From Ilyomonas sp965247435 (GTDB taxonomy: Bacteria; Bacteroidota; Bacteroidia; Chitinophagales; Chitinophagaceae): a stretch of DNA of 64,000 nt. The notes below the pieces were generated by a model. That model was given only the letters and a program-made list of their open reading frames with translations. It was not told the DNA's origin and made no database searches. The stretch covers positions 2,046,001-2,110,000 of the forward strand of contig OZ252019.1 of assembly GCA_965247435.1 (NCBI GenBank), read 5' to 3'. Every line of letters begins with the position of its first letter. Within the stretch, counting starts at the first letter, position 1. Positions 53,235 to 62,282 of this stretch are shown here, piece after piece. Both the position numbers and the translations under genes were made by a program.

Positions 53235-55469
53235 ATGGAAATAACCGCGCAAACCGCCGAACAACTACGCCTGACCGCAGAAGAGTTTGACCTGATAAAA
53301 GAAAAGCTGGGGCGTACGCCGAATTTTACAGAGTTGTGTACATTCAGCGCGATGTGGAGTGAGCATTGCAGTTATAAAAATTCGATCAAATGGCTCAAGA
53401 CGTTGCCCCGCGATGGCGGCCGGATGCTGGTAGCTGCAGGCGAGGAAAACGCCGGCCTCATGGATATGGGCAATGGCTTTGGTGTTGTATTTAAAATTGA
53501 AAGCCACAACCATCCCAGCGCGCTGGAACCCTTTCAGGGTGCGGCTACGGGCGTGGGTGGCATCCACCGGGATATATTTACGATGGGCGCCAGACCAATA
53601 GCCGCTCTAAACAGTCTGCGTTTCGGCAACCTGAAAGATAGTAAGACAAAGCGGTTACTGGCCGGTGTAGTGCACGGTATTGGTCATTATGGCAATTGCT
53701 TCGGCGTACCAACGGTTGGCGGGGAAGTTTACTTTGAGGACTGCTATCATACGAACCCGCTGGTAAACGCTATGAGCGTAGGCATCGTAAAAGTGGGCAA
53801 AACCGTAAGCGCTACTGCCGAAGGTGTGGGCAACCCGGTATTTTTCGTAGGCAGCGCAACGGGCAAAGATGGCATCGGCGGCGCTTCTTTTGCAAGCGCC
53901 AATATTACCGAAGAAAGTGCGGAAGAACTGCCCGCAGTACAGGTTGGCGACCCTTTCCAGGAAAAGAAATTATTGGAAGCCTGCCTCGAAGTAATAGAAA
54001 CCGGCGCGGTAGTAGGTATGCAGGATATGGGTGCTGCCGGCATCATTTGCTCAACAGCGGAAATGAGTGCTAAGGGTGGTACCGGTATGCGCATAGATCT
54101 GGATAAAGTGCCAACCCGCCAGCAGGGCATGAAAGCCTGGGAGCTGCTGCTGAGCGAGAGCCAGGAACGCATGTTGATTGTAGTGGAGAAAGGAAAAGAG
54201 GCAGCAGTACTGAAAGTATTTGATAAATGGGACCTGCCCTGCAGTAATATCGGTGAGGTAACCGGCGATGGTTTGCTGCAATTTTATATGCACGGACAGT
54301 TGGAGGCAGCAGTGCCTGCACACGAACTGGTATTGGGCGGCGGAGCGCCGCAATACGATAGAACTTATACCCCACCGGCTTATCTGGAAAAGGTAAAGGC
54401 ATTTGATGTACATAGCATCGAAGACATACAGGATAATACTCACTTAAAAGCAGTTGCAGAGCAACTTATCCGGATACCGAATATTGCAAGCAAGCGCTGG
54501 GTGAGTGTACAGTATGACAGCATGGTTGGCGCTGCCAATGCCGGCACCAATGCCCCCAGCGACGCGGCTATCGTTTTGGCGCACGGCACCGGTAAAGCAT
54601 TGGCTATTACGGTGGACTGCAACAGTAAGTATGTATATGCCGATCCGCAAACCGGCGCTGCTATTGCCGTTGCAGAAGCTGCCCGCAATATTGTATGCAG
54701 CGGCGGCGAGCCATTGGGTGTAACCAACTGTCTCAATTTTGGCAACCCTTATAATCCCGAAGTATATTACCAGTTTGTAAAAGCGGTAACCGGTATGGGC
54801 GAAGCCTGCCGGGCATTCAATACGCCGGTTACGGGCGGCAATGTGAGCTTTTATAACCAGAATCCGGATGGTGCGGTGTATCCAACACCAACGATTGGAA
54901 TGGTCGGCGTGATCGATGATTTTGAGGACCGCATGACGCTCGATTTCAAAGCCGCTGGCGACACCATACTATTAGTAGGAAACGTAAAAAATTGCATTGC
55001 TTCTTCGGAATACCTCAACAAATTAAAAGGTGTTGAGTTTTCGCCGGCGCCCTATTTCAATTTGGAGGAAGAAAAGCTTTTACATGAAGCGATTACTGCC
55101 ATGATTAAGCAGAAATGTATTCAACATGCGCACGACGTAAGCGAAGGCGGCGTTATGATAACCTTGATGGAAAGCGCGTTCAGCAGAAATCTCGGCTTCG
55201 ATGTTTCCTTTAATGCAGAATACCTGAACGATACGAACATGCGAACCGATGCCTTCTGGTTTGGCGAAGCACAGGGCAGAGTAGTTGTATCGGTAAGCGA
55301 TACGCAAATGGAAGGCTTTTTACAGTTAGGCGGTAAAATGGACATGGAAATAACAGAATTAGGAAAGGTTACCAGCGGAAACATTATAGTTAATAATGCA
55401 GCCTGGGGCAATATAGCGGATTGGAAATATAAATATGATACCGCCATCGAAAAGCTGATCGGGGCATAA
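53235..55469 (+). CDS. purL: Phosphoribosylformylglycinamidine synthase II (small-type PurL)
   Basis: The 744-residue ATP-dependent synthetase of purine biosynthesis, which needs separate PurQ and PurS. The N-terminal MEITAQTAEQLRLTAEEF, KIESHNHPSALEPFQGAATG, GVGGIHRDI and the glycine-rich ATP loops (GSATGKDGIGGASFAS) are present. The length matches the small type found in Gram-positives and Bacteroidota. Promoter and start agree. Confidence 0.97.
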   Translation: MEITAQTAEQLRLTAEEFDLIKEKLGRTPNFTELCTFSAMWSEHCSYKNSIKWLKTLPRDGGRMLVAAGEENAGLMDMGNGFGVVFKIESHNHPSALEPFQGAATGVGGIHRDIFTMGARPIAALNSLRFGNLKDSKTKRLLAGVVHGIGHYGNCFGVPTVGGEVYFEDCYHTNPLVNAMSVGIVKVGKTVSATAEGVGNPVFFVGSATGKDGIGGASFASANITEESAEELPAVQVGDPFQEKKLLEACLEVIETGAVVGMQDMGAAGIICSTAEMSAKGGTGMRIDLDKVPTRQQGMKAWELLLSESQERMLIVVEKGKEAAVLKVFDKWDLPCSNIGEVTGDGLLQFYMHGQLEAAVPAHELVLGGGAPQYDRTYTPPAYLEKVKAFDVHSIEDIQDNTHLKAVAEQLIRIPNIASKRWVSVQYDSMVGAANAGTNAPSDAAIVLAHGTGKALAITVDCNSKYVYADPQTGAAIAVAEAARNIVCSGGEPLGVTNCLNFGNPYNPEVYYQFVKAVTGMGEACRAFNTPVTGGNVSFYNQNPDGAVYPTPTIGMVGVIDDFEDRMTLDFKAAGDTILLVGNVKNCIASSEYLNKLKGVEFSPAPYFNLEEEKLLHEAITAMIKQKCIQHAHDVSEGGVMITLMESAFSRNLGFDVSFNAEYLNDTNMRTDAFWFGEAQGRVVVSVSDTQMEGFLQLGGKMDMEITELGKVTSGNIIVNNAAWGNIADWKYKYDTAIEKLIGA

Positions 55470-55483
55470 CAAGGAAAGATTTG

Positions 55484-55491
55484 TAAATTTG
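55484..55491 (+). promoter_or_regulatory. Promoter -7 box (TAAATTTG) for the toxin-antitoxin pair
   Basis: An exact TAnnTTTG match 15 bases before the ATG of the antitoxin, in the short gap after purL. It suggests that the module has its own promoter. Confidence 0.5.
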
Positions 55492-55506
55492 AAAAAACGA
55501 ATTTGT

Positions 55507-55689
55507 ATGAGTGTCGCTGAAATGAAAAAGCAAATAGTGGAAAAAGTAAATGACTTGAATGATGAAGATGCACTCGAAGAAGTGCTGCAGGTTTTATCGA
55601 AAATGCAAAATGGCCATGGCATTGATGCGATGAAATATAAAATTGAACTTTTTAAAAAGCATGATGGTTTATTAAAACGTCTTTCGTAA
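55507..55689 (+). CDS. Putative antitoxin of a Doc-type toxin-antitoxin module
   Basis: A 60-residue, helical, highly charged protein (MSVAEMKKQIVEKVNDLNDE, then EVLQVLSKMQNG). It has no similarity I recognise to Phd, but its size, charge and position are those of an antitoxin. Its stop codon is directly followed by the toxin's ATG at 55690, so translation is coupled. The frame also has a TTG at 55489; the ATG is preferred. Confidence 0.7.
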   Translation: MSVAEMKKQIVEKVNDLNDEDALEEVLQVLSKMQNGHGIDAMKYKIELFKKHDGLLKRLS

Positions 55690-56070
55690 ATGTTTGATTT
55701 AAATAGCGTTCTTAAGTTACACAATGAAATTCTCAATGAATATGGCGGTGCTACCGGGATACGGGATAGTAATTTGTTAGACTCTGCATTGCACCGCCCT
55801 TTTCAAACTTTTGATGGCGTAGATTTATATAAATCAGTTTTTGAGAAAACCGCGGCCGTCATGCAAAGCATTATTATCAACCATCCCTTTGTTGACGGCA
55901 ATAAGAGAACAGGATTTCTATTAGGAGAGATTTTATTACTTGAAAATAGTTTTGCAATAAACGCTGAAGAAGATGTGTGTTACAGTTTCGTAATAGATAT
56001 TTCAACAGGCACGTTTTCTTTCGATGATATCGTTAATTGGCTTCGCCAACATACACAACCCGTTACTTAA
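55690..56070 (+). CDS. doc: Doc/Fic-family toxin
   Basis: A 126-residue death-on-curing-type protein. The catalytic loop is HPFVDGNKRTGF (H65 to R73), matching the HxFx(D/N)xNKRT form used by Doc to phosphorylate elongation factor Tu. The region GGATGIRDSNLLDSALHRP is the usual Doc N-terminal part. It is translated right after the antitoxin and ends five bases before the proC start. Fic-type AMP transfer is possible, but the loop fits Doc better. Confidence 0.9.
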   Translation: MFDLNSVLKLHNEILNEYGGATGIRDSNLLDSALHRPFQTFDGVDLYKSVFEKTAAVMQSIIINHPFVDGNKRTGFLLGEILLLENSFAINAEEDVCYSFVIDISTGTFSFDDIVNWLRQHTQPVT

Positions 56071-56075
56071 TCATT

Positions 56076-56876
56076 ATGAGCAACAATATAGCCATCATTG
56101 GCGGCGGCAATTTAGGCAGCGCCATTGCCGAAGGCCTTATCAGCAGCGGGTTTGCAGAGCCGCAAAATATTATTATTACCAAAAGAAATCCTGCCACGCT
56201 GGAGCCGTTGCAGCAAAAAGGTGTACGTATAAGCAGTGATAACAGCGAAGCCGTAAACTTTGCAGAATGGATAATATTAGCCGTAAAACCCTTCCAGATA
56301 AAAGAAATACTGCAACAGCTACAACCGCAACTGCAGGCCGGCCGGCATAAATTAATTAGCGTAATTACCGGTATCTGGATAAAAGACCTGCGGGAAATTG
56401 TAGGCAGCAACTTTGCCATTTTCCGCGCTATGCCCAATACCGCGATTGCTATCCGTGAAAGCATTACCTGCATTTGCAGATACAATGCAGGCGAAGCGGA
56501 TACGGCTTATGTAGGCAACCTGTTTAACAACCTGGGCAAAACGGTTTTTATTGAGGAAAAATTGATGGATGCGGCTACCGTTTTAGGCGCCTGCGGAACA
56601 GCGTATGCCATGCGCTATATCCGGGCCAATATTCAGGGTGGTATTGAAATTGGCTTTGATGCTGCCACTGCATCCCTGATAGCTGCGCAAACAGTAAAAG
56701 GTGCAGCACAGTTGCTGCTTACAAGGCACACGCATCCGGAACAGGAAATAGATAAAGTAACCACACCTAAAGGCTGCACCATCGCCGGTTTAAATGAGAT
56801 GGAGCACCAGGGTTTCAGTTCTTCGCTGATAAAAGGAATAATCACCAGCTACAAAAAAATTGTTGCAGATATGTAA
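56076..56876 (+). CDS. proC: Pyrroline-5-carboxylate reductase
   Basis: A 266-residue NAD(P)H enzyme of proline synthesis. The N-terminal NIAIIGGGNLGSAIAEGL is the dinucleotide-binding motif. RAMPNTAIAIRESIT and the C-terminal TPKGCTIAGLNEMEHQGF are the family signature. I start at ATG 56076; the frame upstream overlaps the toxin. It is so close to doc that it may depend on the purL or toxin-antitoxin promoter. Confidence 0.95.
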   Translation: MSNNIAIIGGGNLGSAIAEGLISSGFAEPQNIIITKRNPATLEPLQQKGVRISSDNSEAVNFAEWIILAVKPFQIKEILQQLQPQLQAGRHKLISVITGIWIKDLREIVGSNFAIFRAMPNTAIAIRESITCICRYNAGEADTAYVGNLFNNLGKTVFIEEKLMDAATVLGACGTAYAMRYIRANIQGGIEIGFDAATASLIAAQTVKGAAQLLLTRHTHPEQEIDKVTTPKGCTIAGLNEMEHQGFSSSLIKGIITSYKKIVADM

Positions 56877-57064
56877 CGAATGTTTGCATACTGCGCTGCA
56901 GGTCTTATTTCTACCCTTAAAAATGCATTAAAGGAAATTGCTTTCTTATACAGCCCTTTTTAAATATTGCTAAAATCATTTAGTCTGTATTAAAATCGCC
57001 TGCGTACATAATAACCGTAAGCTTTTTTTCTTCAATTTTAGGACGTAAAGCGGCAGGCAAGTAA

Positions 57065-60000
57065 TTGCAGCAGCTCTATTTTCTAAAATCCAATATCATC
57101 CTTTTGAGAAACTACACACACTTCCTGAAGCTTTGCAGTTTATTAAGTTTAATGCTGTTGTCAATGGCTTCCAAAGCTCAGCTCCGCGCAGCTTTTTCGA
57201 GCGATGTTGTAAAAGGCTGCTCGCCGCTCGTTGTACAATTTAACGATAATTCCACCGGCAACCCAACGCAATGGGAATGGGACCTGGGCAACGGTACAAA
57301 GTCGGATAAGCAATCGCCTTCGGCTGTATTTTTAAACGCAGGATCCGGTACGGTAACCTATACCATCAGGCTGATTGTAAAGAGCAGCAGCGGTACCGAT
57401 TCGGTTGCAAAACTGCAATACATATCGGTTTATTCCAATCCGCAGGTGGCTTTTACTTCCGATGTAATGCAAGGCTGTCCGCCGCTGGCTGTTCATTTTA
57501 CCGATAATACCAAAACCGGTTCCGGTACGGTTTCAAGCTGGCTTTGGGATTTTGGCGAAGGCACCGTGTCAACAGAAAAAAACCCTACACATCTTTATAC
57601 CTTATCAAACAGCTATACCGTGTCGCTTACGGCCGGCAACAGCATGGGTTGCAGGCAAACATATACGTGGGAAAACTACATACAGGTGGCCGATACCGTA
57701 AAAGCAGATTTCGATTATAACTACACCAATGTATGCCAGTCGCCTGCGCCGGTTAGCTTTAACAATCATTCCATTTCCAAATCGGATTTGTCTTACTACC
57801 AGTGGACATTCGGCGACGGGCAATCTTCATTAGAAAAATCGCCTGGCCATACTTACAAAAATACCGGCGCTTATACCGTTCAGTTAATTACCGCCAACAG
57901 CAATGGCTGCCGCGATACCGCCGTTAAAAGCCTTTCCATCGGAAAAGTAGGCGCAGATTTTACCTATAGTATTGCCTGTACCAACAGTGCTGTAAATTTT
58001 ACCAATACCTCCTCTACTGTGCCCGCTTCGGTCAACTGGAGTTTTGGCGACGGCAGCACTTCTACGGCTGTTTCTCCATCGCACACATACAAAGCAGCCG
58101 GTAAATATATCGTAGAAATGAACGCAGATTTCGGTACCTGTGTAAGCAGTATTAAGAAAGAGGTAATTGTTGAAAACCGCCCTGCTGTTGCATTTGACGT
58201 TTCTAAAACAGACGTATGCGAGGTGCCTTATGCGGTTTCCTTTACCAATCATACTACGGATGCTGTAACATATAAATGGAATTTTGGCGACGGAAAGACG
58301 AGTGCAGAGAATGCCACTGCGCATACTTATACTACCAACGGCTTTTTCAGTGTTACACTTCTTGCTTCCTCGGCCAACGGCTGTGCCGATAGCCTTACAA
58401 AAAAAGATGCGGTGCGCTTAGGGCCGCCGGTTATTAACTCATTAAGCAAATGGTTGCCCCTTTCCGGCTGTGTGCCCCAGGTCATTAACCCGGAGCCTTC
58501 CATAACCTCTGCCGAGCCAATCGTAAAATATAAATGGGACTTTGGCGATGGCGCTACTTCCACAGACGCTAAACCAACGCATGAGTATAGCAAAGAAGGC
58601 GTGTTTGCAGTGCAGTTAATTGTGTTTACTGCCAGTGGCTGCAGCGATACGTTAACGATGCAGAAAGCGGTAACTACGGTTAAGGCGCCCGTAGCAGGAT
58701 TCTCTGCAGATCCTGTAAATGTATGCGCCCACAGCTCTGTATTTTTTAAAGATACAAGCACAGGTATTATTACCAACTGGTGGTGGCAGTTTGGGGATGG
58801 TGGTACTTCTACAGCGCTAAACCCAATACATAAATATGACGACACCGGCTATTTTAAGGTTACATTGGTGGTAACTAACAGCGGCTGTAAAGATTCTGTT
58901 TCAAAATCTGATTATATATATATCCGCCCGCCAGTAGCGCTTTATGATAAAACCATGGATTGTGCCCAGCCTTTCAAAAGAGTTTTTACCGATAAATCTA
59001 TTGATGCCCATACCTGGAAATGGGATTTTGGCGATGGCAATTTTACTAACGAACAGTCTCCGGTGCATAACTACAAGGCAAATGGCATCTATACTGTAAT
59101 GCTTGTAGTGACGAATGATAAATGTGCAGATACAATGTCAAATTCTGTAAAAGTTGTTAATGAAAACCCGTCATTCGCATACGCACTTGCAGGAGAAGCG
59201 GCCTGCCGTAATGATGTAATAAGTTTTACGGCTGCCAACTTTACTCCCGGCAATATCAGTTCTTTTAGCTGGAACTTTGGTGATAACACGCCGGTAAACA
59301 CGACGACTACAGCAACTGTTGATCATAAATACAGTGGCGCCGGCAACTTTGCCCCGCAACTGATTACCACCGACGCATTAGGCTGCAAGGACACGATAAA
59401 CAATAAGGTTGATATTAAAGTATATGGCGCAAAAGCAGCGTTCACCAATGTGCCCGGTATTTGCCTGAATACAACAGCAACCTATACCGACCAGTCTGCA
59501 AGTGATGGCATTCATCCTATTACCAAATGGGTTTGGAGCTACGGTGAAGGTGCTGCTGCCGGTTATGCTTCCGGGCCGTTTAGCCACCTGTACAACACCG
59601 CCGGCTATTACGATGTGAAACTTGTTGTATATGACAACTATGGCTGCAAAGATTCTGTAACGAAGACCAAAGCGCTGCAGGTTACCGACCCGGTGGCAGC
59701 ATTTACTTCTGCAGCACCGGCAAAATGCGTTGGAAATAAAGTTTCTTTTACAAACAATTCTGCAGGCGAAACGCTGGTGTACAACTGGAACTTCGGAGAT
59801 AAGACAGCGCTTAGTGCCGAACAATCTCCGAGTCATACGTATAGCACCGAGGGTTTGTATGATGTGCAGTTGATAGCAACGGATAAATACGGCTGCGCAG
59901 ATACATCAGCACAAAAGGGTTTTGTAACCGTGTCTAACCCGAAGGCTTCCTTCAACATAAACGGCCCGACAGAAGGCACCTGCCCGCCGTTAATTGTTAA

Positions 60001-61933
60001 GCCAACGAATACATCCACCAGCTTCTCTTCACTGTCCTGGAGCTTTGGCGATGGCGCTATTGCTGCCATTGCAGATCCAACACATATTTATACGCAGGGT
60101 GGTATTTTTGATTTGAAATTAATTGCAAAAGGTTTCGGTGAATGTTATGATACAGCGCATCAAACCATCAAGCTGAAAGGTCCTTCCGGCACCTTCTCGT
60201 ATGACCCGGTAAAAGGCTGCAATCCATCAACGGTTACTTTTAATGCCGTTACTAAAAATGCTACAAAAGTGATCTGGGATTACAGCGATGGCAATGTGGA
60301 TGTAAGCCTTGCCGGCACTATGCAGCACACATATAGGGCTTACGGTCAGTACATACCCAAGCTTGTAATTACAGACAACGAAGGCTGCCAGGTTGGTATC
60401 GAAAATCCGGACACCATTTATGTTTCCGGTATTAAGCCGGCTTATATTTTCTCAGCGCAAACCGCCTGCGATTCTTCGATGGCAGGATTTATAGATGCTT
60501 CCACGCCCTACTGGGATGCCGTGAAATCGTACCAGTGGAAATTTGGTGACGGCGCTGTTTCTGCCGCAAAGAACCCAACCCATTTTTATAAAGCATCCGG
60601 CAGGTACAATACAATGCTTACAGTAAAAACCAGTTTTGGTTGTTCCGATTCGCTGGTGCAGCCGGTTGATATTGTGGTGCATACAAGCCCTGTGGTAAGC
60701 ATTACGGCGCCCGATTCTATCTGTACCGCTTCGCAGTTGCAACTGCTGGCCACTGATGCAACTAACGAACCCGCAACTGCCTGGCAATGGGCGCTGAACA
60801 AAAGCACCGCAATCGGCAATACGCAAAATGTTACGTATGGGTTTAACCAGCCGGGACCGTTTATATTAACGGCTTCGGCTACCAGCAGCTTCGGCTGTAC
60901 AGATACGGCTGCACACAAAATTTATGTAGTGGCAGCGCCGGCTATTAATGCCGGTATAGACACTTTTATTTGCAAAGGCGGCACTACTTTACTTACAGCG
61001 ACCGGCGCAGCCAACTATGCGTGGAGCAGCAAAGCCAGCCTTAGCTGCATTAACTGTGCAAGTACAATGGTCAACCCGGCCGCACTTTCGCAATACATTG
61101 TATCGGGCAACAACGGCTTTGGCTGTGTTGCAAGCGACACCGTTAATGTGGACGTAATAGAACCGGTAACCATTACCACGCAAAACGACACCTTATGCTT
61201 AGGCGAAAATGCAACGCTGCAGGTAAGCGGCGCTAAGTTATACACCTGGTCGCCGGCTGTTTATCTTAATACGTCCAATCCCGCGGCGCCTGTCTTTCAT
61301 GCGGCAAAGGATACGGCCGTTACGTACCAGGTGACCGGCACGGATGATAAAAAATGTTTTTCGGATACGAAAAGTCTTACTGTGAAGGTTTACCCGGTAC
61401 CGCATATCGAAATTACCAATGAAGCGATCAGCCTGAATGTCGGCTCGTCGGTACAACTGGAAATGAAGAGTTCTCCGGATATTACACAGTGGAGATGGAG
61501 CCCGCAAAGCTTTTTGAGTGATGCCACGATCGCTAACCCCATTGCAACGCCCAACCAGTCTGTAACTTATACCTGCGTTGCGTCTAACAATGGTTCCTGC
61601 TTTGCACGCGACCAGATCTCCGTAAATGTAATGTGCAACCAGGCCAATATGTTTATACCCAACACCTTCTCTCCTAACCATGACGGCGTGAATGAGCGTT
61701 TCTTCCCGCGCGGAAAGGGTGTCTTCAATATCAAATCCATGCGCATCTTCAACCGCTGGGGACAGGTGGTATTTGAGCAAAATAATTTTCTGCCGAATGT
61801 AGCATCCGATGGCTGGGACGGAACGTTCAAAGGTCAGCCGCTTTCCTCGGATGTATATGTGTATATGGTGGAAATTACCTGTGATAACAATATTGTAGTT
61901 CCTTTTAAAGGCAATGTGACGCTGTTGCGGTAA
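57065..61933 (+). CDS. Large PKD-repeat surface protein with CHU_C (T9SS type B) C-terminus
   Basis: A 1622-residue exported protein. After a signal-like segment ending in MASKAQ come about 14 PKD-type beta domains, each marked by W-x-FGDG-like turns (such as YQWTFGDG, YKWNFGDG, WKWDFGDG, WSFGDG). Bacterial Ig-like strands follow at about 1220-1530. The last 90 residues (FIPNTFSPNHDGVNERFFPR and GWDGTFKGQPLSSDVYVYMV) are the gliding-motility/CHU_C domain used for type B T9SS export. The neighbouring PorP/SprF gene fits as its export partner. The start is uncertain: TTG at 57065, TTG at 57104 and ATG at 57152 are all in frame; only the two TTG leave a full signal peptide. Confidence 0.88.
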   Translation: MQQLYFLKSNIILLRNYTHFLKLCSLLSLMLLSMASKAQLRAAFSSDVVKGCSPLVVQFNDNSTGNPTQWEWDLGNGTKSDKQSPSAVFLNAGSGTVTYTIRLIVKSSSGTDSVAKLQYISVYSNPQVAFTSDVMQGCPPLAVHFTDNTKTGSGTVSSWLWDFGEGTVSTEKNPTHLYTLSNSYTVSLTAGNSMGCRQTYTWENYIQVADTVKADFDYNYTNVCQSPAPVSFNNHSISKSDLSYYQWTFGDGQSSLEKSPGHTYKNTGAYTVQLITANSNGCRDTAVKSLSIGKVGADFTYSIACTNSAVNFTNTSSTVPASVNWSFGDGSTSTAVSPSHTYKAAGKYIVEMNADFGTCVSSIKKEVIVENRPAVAFDVSKTDVCEVPYAVSFTNHTTDAVTYKWNFGDGKTSAENATAHTYTTNGFFSVTLLASSANGCADSLTKKDAVRLGPPVINSLSKWLPLSGCVPQVINPEPSITSAEPIVKYKWDFGDGATSTDAKPTHEYSKEGVFAVQLIVFTASGCSDTLTMQKAVTTVKAPVAGFSADPVNVCAHSSVFFKDTSTGIITNWWWQFGDGGTSTALNPIHKYDDTGYFKVTLVVTNSGCKDSVSKSDYIYIRPPVALYDKTMDCAQPFKRVFTDKSIDAHTWKWDFGDGNFTNEQSPVHNYKANGIYTVMLVVTNDKCADTMSNSVKVVNENPSFAYALAGEAACRNDVISFTAANFTPGNISSFSWNFGDNTPVNTTTTATVDHKYSGAGNFAPQLITTDALGCKDTINNKVDIKVYGAKAAFTNVPGICLNTTATYTDQSASDGIHPITKWVWSYGEGAAAGYASGPFSHLYNTAGYYDVKLVVYDNYGCKDSVTKTKALQVTDPVAAFTSAAPAKCVGNKVSFTNNSAGETLVYNWNFGDKTALSAEQSPSHTYSTEGLYDVQLIATDKYGCADTSAQKGFVTVSNPKASFNINGPTEGTCPPLIVKPTNTSTSFSSLSWSFGDGAIAAIADPTHIYTQGGIFDLKLIAKGFGECYDTAHQTIKLKGPSGTFSYDPVKGCNPSTVTFNAVTKNATKVIWDYSDGNVDVSLAGTMQHTYRAYGQYIPKLVITDNEGCQVGIENPDTIYVSGIKPAYIFSAQTACDSSMAGFIDASTPYWDAVKSYQWKFGDGAVSAAKNPTHFYKASGRYNTMLTVKTSFGCSDSLVQPVDIVVHTSPVVSITAPDSICTASQLQLLATDATNEPATAWQWALNKSTAIGNTQNVTYGFNQPGPFILTASATSSFGCTDTAAHKIYVVAAPAINAGIDTFICKGGTTLLTATGAANYAWSSKASLSCINCASTMVNPAALSQYIVSGNNGFGCVASDTVNVDVIEPVTITTQNDTLCLGENATLQVSGAKLYTWSPAVYLNTSNPAAPVFHAAKDTAVTYQVTGTDDKKCFSDTKSLTVKVYPVPHIEITNEAISLNVGSSVQLEMKSSPDITQWRWSPQSFLSDATIANPIATPNQSVTYTCVASNNGSCFARDQISVNVMCNQANMFIPNTFSPNHDGVNERFFPRGKGVFNIKSMRIFNRWGQVVFEQNNFLPNVASDGWDGTFKGQPLSSDVYVYMVEITCDNNIVVPFKGNVTLLR

Positions 61934-61950
61934 TAAGTATAACTGATAAA

Positions 61951-61992
61951 AAATAAAGGGCTGCTCCGGGGTATCGGAGCAGCCCTTTATTT
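61951..61992. terminator. Very strong terminator after the PKD protein gene
   Basis: An 18-bp perfect stem (AAATAAAGGGCTGCTCCG/CGGAGCAGCCCTTTATTT) with a 6-base loop and a T tail. Confidence 0.9.
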
Positions 61993-62259
61993 TAGGCGGT
62001 GTTGTTTAGATGTCCTTTATCAGGCACTGACTTTAGATTAAATACAGCTTAGTCTCCAAAAAGAAAAAACCTGCTTTTATAACCTTCAAACATGTATTAC
62101 ATTAATTACTTATTAATAATTTCTGCAATTAGATAAAGCTCATTTTAAGATTACTGGAAATCATTTATTCTGCCTTAAAAAAATTTATCGGTGTACGATT
62201 TTCAAAACTATTCAGCAATTTTATGTTGTAAAAAGGCAGTGTAAAATTGCCTGTTTATT

Positions 62260-62281
62260 AATCCAATATCAATCCAATATC
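62260..62281. repeat. 11-bp tandem duplication next to the porP/sprF start codon
   Basis: AATCCAATATC is repeated exactly (62260-62270 and 62271-62281) and ends one base before the ATG at 62283. Confidence 0.8.
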
Positions 62282-62282
62282 A

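Larger units (their letters stand above)
61934..62282. other. Intergenic region with terminator and tandem repeat
   Basis: 349 bases separate the PKD protein from its PorP/SprF partner. They contain the strong hairpin at 61951-61992 and the tandem repeat at 62260-62281. I find no consensus -7 box, but PorP/SprF needs its own start because of the terminator. Confidence 0.5.

Noticed and set aside
58900..58930. TA-rich run inside the PKD gene as a phase-variable repeat
   Set aside because: The run is short, imperfect and keeps the reading frame; no sign of slippage.
57065..61933. PKD-domain repeats read as a CRISPR-like or DNA repeat array
   Set aside because: Similarity is at protein level only; the DNA copies differ and spacing is that of about 85-residue domains.
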